Part shown: positions 60,404-64,000 of the stretch, piece by piece
Layout of the letters: each line of letters begins with the position of its first letter
Numbering within the stretch: the stretch's first letter is position 1
Assembly (NCBI RefSeq): GCF_019613795.1
Contig: NZ_CP080429.1
Location: 2,282,501-2,346,500 of the forward strand
Length of the DNA stretch: 64,000 nt
Direction: 5' to 3'
Origin: Flavobacterium litorale
GTDB taxonomy: Bacteria > Bacteroidota > Bacteroidia > Flavobacteriales > Flavobacteriaceae
The notes under the pieces: model-generated
Told to the model about the DNA's origin: nothing
Databases searched by the model: none
Seen by the model: the letters and a program-made list of their open reading frames with translations, nothing else
Program-made: the position numbers and the translations under genes

Positions 60404-61654
60404 TTATTTTTCGAACTCTTTTAGTGTATTAATTATAATATGTACACATTCTAGCAATTGTTCTTCATTCATTACCAATGGTGGTGCAAAACGGATAATA
60501 TTACCATGTGTTGGTTTAGCAAGCAATCCGTTATCACGTAATTTCATGCAAATATCCCAAGCGGTAGAACTGTCTTCGGTATCGTTTATAACAACGGCGT
60601 TTAGTAACCCTTTTCCTCTAACAAGTGTAGCAATATTACCATTACTTTCTGTAATGTATTCGTTGAGTTTTGCTCTGAATAATTGCCCTAAAGTTTCGGC
60701 GTTTTCTGCTAACTGTTCGTCTTTAACCACTTCTAACGCTGCTATAGCTACTACTGCTGCTACTGGGTTACCCCCAAATGTAGAACCGTGCTGCCCTGGT
60801 TTAATTACATTCATAATATGGTCGTCTGCCAATACTGCCGATACAGGGTATGCACCTCCAGATATTGCTTTACCAAGTATTAAAATATCGGGTTGTACAT
60901 CTTCGTGGTGTACGGCTAGTAATTTACCTGTTCTGGCAATACCTGTTTGTACCTCATCAGCAATAAACAAAACATCGTGTGCCTCGCAAATTGCTTTGGT
61001 TTTAGCCAAGTATCCTTCCGCTGGTACGTATACCCCTGCTTCGCCCTGTATAGGCTCAACCAAGAAACCTGCTATGTTTTTATCATTTTTTAGTACCTCC
61101 TCTAATGCGTCTGCATCATCGTACGGTATCATAATAAACCCGCTTGTAAAAGGACCAAAGTTCTTTTTAGCATTTTCGTCGTTAGAGAATGATATTATTG
61201 TTGTTGTTCTGCCATGAAAGTTATTGGCACAAACTACAATTTTTGCTGCTTTTTCGTCAATACCTTTTTTCTCGTATGCCCATTTACGGCATATTTTTAT
61301 AGCTGTTTCTACAGCCTCTGCACCCGTATTCATAGGTAACAGTTTATCAAACCCAAAATATTTGGTAACATACTCTTCGTACTTACCTAATTGGTCGTTA
61401 TAAAATGCTCTTGATGTTAGCGTTAATGTTTTTGATTGCTCAATCATTGCACCCACAATTTTTGGATGGCAGTGTCCTTGATTTACGGCAGAATAAGCCG
61501 AAAGAAAATCATAATACTGCTTACCTTCTACATCCCAAACATGTACACCTTCGCCCTTACTCAGTACTACTGGTAATGGGTGATAATTGTGTGCTCCGTA
61601 TTTATTTTCTAACGCAATGGCATCAGCCGAACTTAATTTTTCTAAAACCGACAT
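60404..61654 (-). CDS. rocD: Ornithine aminotransferase (ornithine-oxo-acid transaminase)
   Basis: This 416-residue class III PLP aminotransferase converts ornithine and 2-oxoglutarate to glutamate semialdehyde and glutamate. It has [44 protein letters not shown], typical of OAT rather than acetylornithine aminotransferase. Other motifs are [55 protein letters not shown], and the PLP Lys in [16 protein letters not shown] with [11 protein letters not shown]. Full length. It feeds arginine/ornithine carbon to proline and glutamate. Confidence 0.95.
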   Translation of the reverse strand: MSVLEKLSSADAIALENKYGAHNYHPLPVVLSKGEGVHVWDVEGKQYYDFLSAYSAVNQGHCHPKIVGAMIEQSKTLTLTSRAFYNDQLGKYEEYVTKYFGFDKLLPMNTGAEAVETAIKICRKWAYEKKGIDEKAAKIVVCANNFHGRTTTIISFSNDENAKKNFGPFTSGFIMIPYDDADALEEVLKNDKNIAGFLVEPIQGEAGVYVPAEGYLAKTKAICEAHDVLFIADEVQTGIARTGKLLAVHHEDVQPDILILGKAISGGAYPVSAVLADDHIMNVIKPGQHGSTFGGNPVAAVVAIAALEVVKDEQLAENAETLGQLFRAKLNEYITESNGNIATLVRGKGLLNAVVINDTEDSSTAWDICMKLRDNGLLAKPTHGNIIRFAPPLVMNEEQLLECVHIIINTLKEFEK

Positions 61655-61788
61655 TGTAACTTAATTTTAATTTTTCTTAAAGCATCAATTCCTTCTTTAG
61701 TATAGGAGAGAAATCATCCTATTTTTTTCCAGACGCAAATTACTAAAAATAAAACTATTTTATGATTATTTTAAGTTAATTACATAAC

Positions 61789-61820
61789 AAAAACCTCATT
61801 CTTAACAGGATGAGGTTTTG
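61789..61820. terminator. Terminator after the DinB family gene
   Basis: AAAACCTCAT (61790-61799) and ATGAGGTTTT (61810-61819) form a 10-bp stem with a ten-base loop. Confidence 0.75.
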
Positions 61821-61842
61821 CGTATTAAATAAATAATTTGTA

Positions 61843-62340
61843 TTAAAAACTCATATCGTCGGCACTTGGTCCGTAAGTTGCAGGCACAGGCATATCCAAC
61901 AACCTAAAATAAACACCCAGTTGTGCACGGTGATGTATTATTTGAGCCAAGCACATACGTAGTACTTCGTACTTTGTATCGCGGGTGTAAATTTCATCAC
62001 CTTTACGCAGTACCCAAACATCGTTAAAAGTATTTATATCGGCTTCTGCTAGTGCTTTTTTACCTTCGGCTAGTTTCTCTTCAAAAAAGTCGAGTAATTC
62101 TCCTGTACTTGCTACAATTTTTGGTTCGTATTGGGTAACGGCAAAATCAAGTTCATCGGTTTGTATTGTGGTAACAATCCAATCGGGTAATTCGGCTATG
62201 TGCGATGCCAATATTTTCATTTTCATACTTTTAGGATGCGGTTGCCACTCGAAATGTTCTTCTGGAATTTGTGCAAGCATTTTGCGTGTTACAACACTCT
62301 CTCTTTGTAATTCTTCGTTTAATAAATGAATTAAATCCAT
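61843..62340 (-). CDS. DinB family protein
   Basis: This 165-residue four-helix-bundle protein has the DinB/YfiT-like metal site: His in EWQPHPKSMKMKILASHIAELPDWI and paired His in CLAQIIHHRAQLGVYFRLLDMPVPATYGPSADD. The family includes thiol-dependent S-transferases and many uncharacterised stress proteins. It has no signal peptide. Full length. It is a single gene on the minus strand, 61 bases downstream of the WYL regulator gene and possibly controlled by it. Confidence 0.88.
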   Translation of the reverse strand: MDLIHLLNEELQRESVVTRKMLAQIPEEHFEWQPHPKSMKMKILASHIAELPDWIVTTIQTDELDFAVTQYEPKIVASTGELLDFFEEKLAEGKKALAEADINTFNDVWVLRKGDEIYTRDTKYEVLRMCLAQIIHHRAQLGVYFRLLDMPVPATYGPSADDMSF

Positions 62341-62401
62341 AACATATTGGTTTTATTTGTTTAATAGGACAAAGTAAAACACAGTTGGTGACAACAGTAT
62401 G

Positions 62402-63367
62402 TCAGTAGGATTTTTCTAAATTCATTTTTTCCGAAATTTTTTCTACGAGTGTTGCTATTCTATCCTTGAGCGACTCTGGTTCTAGTACCTCAGCATAATC
62501 GGCAAACATCATTATCCATCGGGCAAAGCCTTCGTATAAATAATGCGATGTAAATGTCATATCAACATAATCATCTTTAACCTCTTCCGATACAAAACCG
62601 TACTGGTAGCGTTGTTCTTGTATGTAGGGTACAACCCTTTTATCAATACGTAAAACAACTTTTTGGGGTACACAATCGCGTTGTAATTGCTCCTGCTCCC
62701 TGTATTCGCGCAATGTGGTGCGTTGCTGTTGCTTTTGTTGGGTTAGCTGTATATTTTTAACCCTATCTATCCTAAATTGTCGGTATGTTTCACGGAGGTG
62801 GCAGTAGGCAACGGTGTACCAGTGCTCGTTTTCGTGGAATACGCCTATGGGTTCTATTAAACGTTGGCTATTACTATCTTTATTAAGTGCGCGGTATTCC
62901 ATTTGTACAGCCTTTCGTTCGGCAATAGCTTTTATAAGTACATCTAATGTGTTTTGCGGATATTTATTATTGTTACTGCGTTTTTTAGTAACTTCTATAT
63001 ACCCCTCAAGATTATCTACAAGTTGTTTGTCGCTAGCCCGTAGTACTGCTTTTACTTTGTACAGCGCCGATGCAAAGTTGGTTTGCAATGCTATATCTGT
63101 AAACTTTTCCATTAGCTTTTCGGCTGTTACAAAAGCCATCGCTTCTTCGGGGGTAAACATTACTGGAGGCAGCCTATACCCATCTACTAAAGAATAACCA
63201 ATCCCTGCTTCGCCGTATATGGGTACGCCTGCTTCTTCTAACGTACGAATATCGCGATATACAGTACGAAGGCTTATATCGAACCTATTGGCAATGTCTT
63301 GTGCTTTTACAACTTTTTTAGATTGTAGCTGTATTAGCATGGCGGTTATCCTATCAAAACGGTTCAT
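62402..63367 (-). CDS. YafY-type transcriptional regulator (HTH_11 plus WYL domain)
   Basis: This 321-residue regulator has an N-terminal winged helix (residues 1-60; NRFDRITAMLIQLQSKKVVKAQDIANRFDISLRTVYRDIRTLEEAGVPIYGEAGIGYSLVDGYRLPPVMFTPEEA). A WYL domain follows in the middle (about 140-215; ... EPIGVFHENEHWYTVAYCHLRETYRQFRIDRVKNI) and a WCX extension at the C-terminus. WYL domains bind nucleic-acid ligands and often control DNA-damage or defence genes. A minus-strand -7 element TAAATTTG (63387-63394) lies upstream. An in-frame ATG two codons earlier is also possible. Confidence 0.92.
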   Translation of the reverse strand: MNRFDRITAMLIQLQSKKVVKAQDIANRFDISLRTVYRDIRTLEEAGVPIYGEAGIGYSLVDGYRLPPVMFTPEEAMAFVTAEKLMEKFTDIALQTNFASALYKVKAVLRASDKQLVDNLEGYIEVTKKRSNNNKYPQNTLDVLIKAIAERKAVQMEYRALNKDSNSQRLIEPIGVFHENEHWYTVAYCHLRETYRQFRIDRVKNIQLTQQKQQQRTTLREYREQEQLQRDCVPQKVVLRIDKRVVPYIQEQRYQYGFVSEEVKDDYVDMTFTSHYLYEGFARWIMMFADYAEVLEPESLKDRIATLVEKISEKMNLEKSY

Positions 63368-63420
63368 ACGCAAATGGTTTACACTCCAAATTTACTATTT
63401 TAGATGCAAACGTCATAAAT

Positions 63421-63451
63421 AATAAAAGCCCTACAGTGTAGGGCTTTTATT
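63421..63451. terminator. Bidirectional terminator
   Basis: AATAAAAGCCCTACA and TGTAGGGCTTTTATT pair perfectly around one base, ending the OsmC-family transcript on the minus strand. Confidence 0.85.
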
Positions 63452-63469
63452 ATGGTAGTATAGTGCTTG

Positions 63470-63886
63470 TTAGTTTTGCACTAATGTTGCGCTAGATGAT
63501 ATTTTAGTGTTAAGCAGTTTGGATATAGGGCAATTTTTTTCTGCCTTTTGTACATGTTGCTGGAATGTTGCTGTATTAATATCATCTACCCTAGCAATTA
63601 CAGACAGGTGTGAACTTACCACGCTACCATCTCGAAAATCAACATCACATTTTGTTTCGATAGAAGCTACATCATATCCTGCTTCGTTTAAATATGCTGT
63701 AAGTTGCATGGTAAAGCATCCTGAGTGTGCCGCAGCAATAAGCTCTTCGGGGTTGGTACCATTACCGCTTTCAAAACGGGTTTTAAAAGAGTATTGTGTG
63801 TTGTTAAGTACATTACTTTCTGTACTAAGTCTTCCTTCACCTTGTTTAAGAGAGCCTTCCCAAATAGCTGTAGCATTTCGTTTCAT
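63470..63886 (-). CDS. OsmC family peroxiredoxin
   Basis: This 138-residue organic-hydroperoxide reductase has AIWEGSLKQGEGRLSTESNVLNNTQYSFKTRFESGNGTNPEELIAAAHSGCFTMQLTAYLNEAGYD with the first active Cys, and VQKAEKNCPISKLLN with the second. Both are at OsmC spacing. The ATG at 63886 is used; 14 residues upstream in the same frame are unlike the family. It adds a third peroxide defence to the two at 4-6 kb. The 114 bases from 63887 to the window end hold nothing I can call. Confidence 0.93.
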   Translation of the reverse strand: MKRNATAIWEGSLKQGEGRLSTESNVLNNTQYSFKTRFESGNGTNPEELIAAAHSGCFTMQLTAYLNEAGYDVASIETKCDVDFRDGSVVSSHLSVIARVDDINTATFQQHVQKAEKNCPISKLLNTKISSSATLVQN

Positions 63887-64000
63887 AAATATAGTTTTTG
63901 TTGTTTTTAATAGCATAAAATTAGCCAATAGCTACCGGAATGTATAGGCTATTAAATGAAGTTTAACAAAAAAATTACTCGTTTACTGTTTGCAACATAG

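Noticed and set aside
60546..61217. A 223-codon open frame on the plus strand
   Set aside because: It is antisense to rocD, with Ser/Ala/Pro-rich, low-information sequence; rocD is certain and no promoter faces this frame.
63956..64000. 14-codon frame at the window end (MKFNKKITRLLFAT)
   Set aside because: It terminates at the last base and is too short to support; it may be part of an upstream region of a gene outside the window.
1..64000. CRISPR arrays, insertion sequences, prophage genes, rRNA operons and origins
   Set aside because: I looked for regular repeats, transposase motifs, phage structural genes and DnaA-box clusters while reading and recognised none; a systematic search was not possible.

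Overview
The window looks like a chromosome segment from a member of the Flavobacteriaceae (Bacteroidota). It is A+T rich. Shine-Dalgarno sequences are largely absent. Many genes are preceded by the Bacteroidota -7 element TAnnTTTG, sometimes with TTTG or TTG about 16-21 bases upstream. Typical gene content includes an S9 dipeptidyl peptidase, a fused E1 alpha/beta 2-oxoacid dehydrogenase, OmpA/OmpW/PorT-like outer-membrane proteins, small DUF6952- and DUF5362-like proteins, and membrane segments resembling the GldL FKIMHWP motif. I saw no rRNA, CRISPR array, insertion sequence, prophage or replication origin. One tRNA-Ser(UGA) is present.

Layout. 1-2.6 kb: 3' part of an S9 peptidase, an orphan transcription unit that looks like a structured small RNA, and a PadR / membrane-protein cassette. 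2.7-6.4 kb: an RlmL-like rRNA methyltransferase, then peroxide-defence genes (2-Cys peroxiredoxin, thioredoxin, DUF6952-like protein, Tpx) and DgkA. 6.4-12.2 kb: an envelope/division run (FtsK, LolA, LptF/G-type permease) ending in RibB. 12.3-20.5 kb: tRNA-Ser, a DUF2945 protein, an Mrr-like nuclease with a PUA/EVE-like front end, UvrA, a LOG-family protein, and a probable pseudo-M1-peptidase fused to an outer-membrane barrel. 20.7-31.3 kb: E1 dehydrogenase, an aldehyde dehydrogenase, OmpA, a VWA membrane protein, FabG, an acetyltransferase, a 48-residue gene and an aldo/keto reductase. 31.4-38.3 kb: a hemolysin III homologue, the agmatine-to-putrescine pair AguB/AguA, an L,D-transpeptidase, a decayed HipA-like remnant, a 53-residue membrane protein and fumarase. 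38.3-44.8 kb: CorA and the histidine-degradation genes hutI and hutG, separated by a Hjc-like PD-(D/E)XK protein and a coiled-coil protein, then a DEAD-box helicase. 44.9-49.9 kb: small exported proteins, a phosphoesterase, TruA and an MsbA-type ABC exporter. 50.0-55.2 kb: a RloC-like anticodon nuclease, Lpd, and a two-gene GRDP-like / Cys-Gly-tail cassette. 55.3-64 kb: OmpW-like and PorT-like barrels, a cysteine desulfurase, an internally duplicated lipoprotein, a Smr protein, RocD, DinB, a WYL regulator and OsmC.

How the genes work together: most of the window is ordinary housekeeping in short operons separated by clear hairpin-T terminators. The accessory signal is scattered as single genes between housekeeping units: the Mrr-like nuclease at 12.8 kb, the Hjc-like protein at 40.7 kb, the RloC-like tRNase at 50.0 kb and the GRDP/Cys-Gly pair at 53.9 kb. 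The strongest functional case is the tRNase. It has an ABC-type ATPase core, a CxxC zinc-hook candidate and an R-x3-E-x31-H triad with the same spacing as PrrC. A long inverted repeat also ends directly at its start codon. The least described items are the GRDP/Cys-Gly pair and the 1.13-1.30 kb small-RNA-like unit. All function calls were made by reading the sequence, with no database searches.
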